Source: Latrodectus hesperus (lineage: Eukaryota; Arthropoda; Arachnida; Araneae; Theridiidae). Taken from it: a stretch of 64,000 bases of DNA. The translations under genes and the position numbers were made by a program. The notes beneath the pieces were generated by a model. That model was not told the origin of the DNA. It saw only the letters and a program-made list of their open reading frames with translations, and did not search any database. Shown one piece after another: positions 63,570 through 64,000 of this stretch; positions within the stretch are counted from its first letter, which is position 1, and each line of letters begins with the position of its first letter. The DNA lies in assembly GCA_037975125.1 (NCBI GenBank), contig CM075853.1, forward strand, positions 88,670,395 through 88,734,394, read 5' to 3'.

Positions 63570-64000
63570 TATTAAAAACAAACAAAAAGGAATACAATTA
63601 TCAACTTAATAATCATTGATGAAGATTAAAGTGTCTCTTGGTCTTTAGCTGTATAGTTCTTTCAATATTATAGATGAAACACTGATAAATTTAATAGAGA
63701 AGTTAAAAACTCAGATAATTAAAATAGTTTTTATTTCTTCAGCAAAGTAGATGAGAAGTGTTCCAATAACATTTATTAAATTTATCTATTTTCAAATATT
63801 TAAATCATTTAAAGTTTTGTTATTTATCCAATACATGAAACTATTTTGTCATTTTTTTACAATGTTTACAGTTTGTGTTGGACTTACATTTTGCATATTT
63901 AAATTGAAAACTTCCTCAAATAAATGTTATGCCATATAAAAATATTTAGTGTTAATTTTTATTTTTTCATTACATTAATTTCCTGTTTTTCTTTAGCAAG
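63570..64000. other. AT-rich DNA, nothing recognised
   Basis: The 62-codon ORF at 63751-63939 is F/I/Y-rich and unsupported. Confidence 0.5.

Overview
This window is AT-rich nuclear DNA from an animal. Genes are split by GT-AG introns, coding sequence is a tiny fraction, (TA)n microsatellites are frequent, and intergenic and intronic space is full of decayed DNA transposons, a LINE and tRNA-derived SINEs. The transposon set (Tc1, mariner, Tigger/pogo, Merlin/ISXO2-like, jockey-like LINE) and the style of the SINEs suggest an arthropod, most likely an arachnid such as a spider. That assignment is inference from repeat style; no search was run.

Two host genes can be supported. On the + strand, positions 14297-51639 hold a complete cytosolic NADP-dependent isocitrate dehydrogenase (IDH1 type): twelve coding exons, eleven introns, 1233 coding bases including the stop, and a 410-residue product with all expected substrate, metal and NADP residues but no C-terminal peroxisomal signal. 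On the - strand, 13288-13426 is the first coding exon of a TAF8-like TFIID subunit (histone-fold start) whose further exons I could not find. The two genes are head to head with 870 bp between start codons, so 13427-14296 is a candidate bidirectional promoter.

Region by region: 1-13280 is repeat-rich intergenic or TAF8-intron DNA, with a tandem 300-bp duplication, three copies of a dispersed repeat, a long-inverted-repeat mariner-type element and a Merlin-like transposase remnant. 14313-51557 is the IDH1 gene, whose introns carry most of the mobile elements: a 546-bp non-autonomous element with perfect 17-bp ends and an 8-bp target duplication, a Tigger-like pseudogene, an internally deleted mariner, LINE fragments, two near-intact-length Tc1-like elements, further transposase scraps, a SINE, and four copies of one unclassified repeat. 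51640-64000 is downstream DNA with a short 3' UTR, two related SINE copies in the same orientation, another SINE, a mariner scrap and the facing ends of two elements.

All transposase and reverse transcriptase reading frames are broken, so nothing here looks autonomously mobile. I did not find a novel multi-gene system. The items most worth checking are the head-to-head TAF8/IDH1 arrangement, the Tc1 element with paired internal repeats sitting inside a (TA)n microsatellite, the 8-bp-duplication element in intron 1, and the unclassified dispersed repeat.
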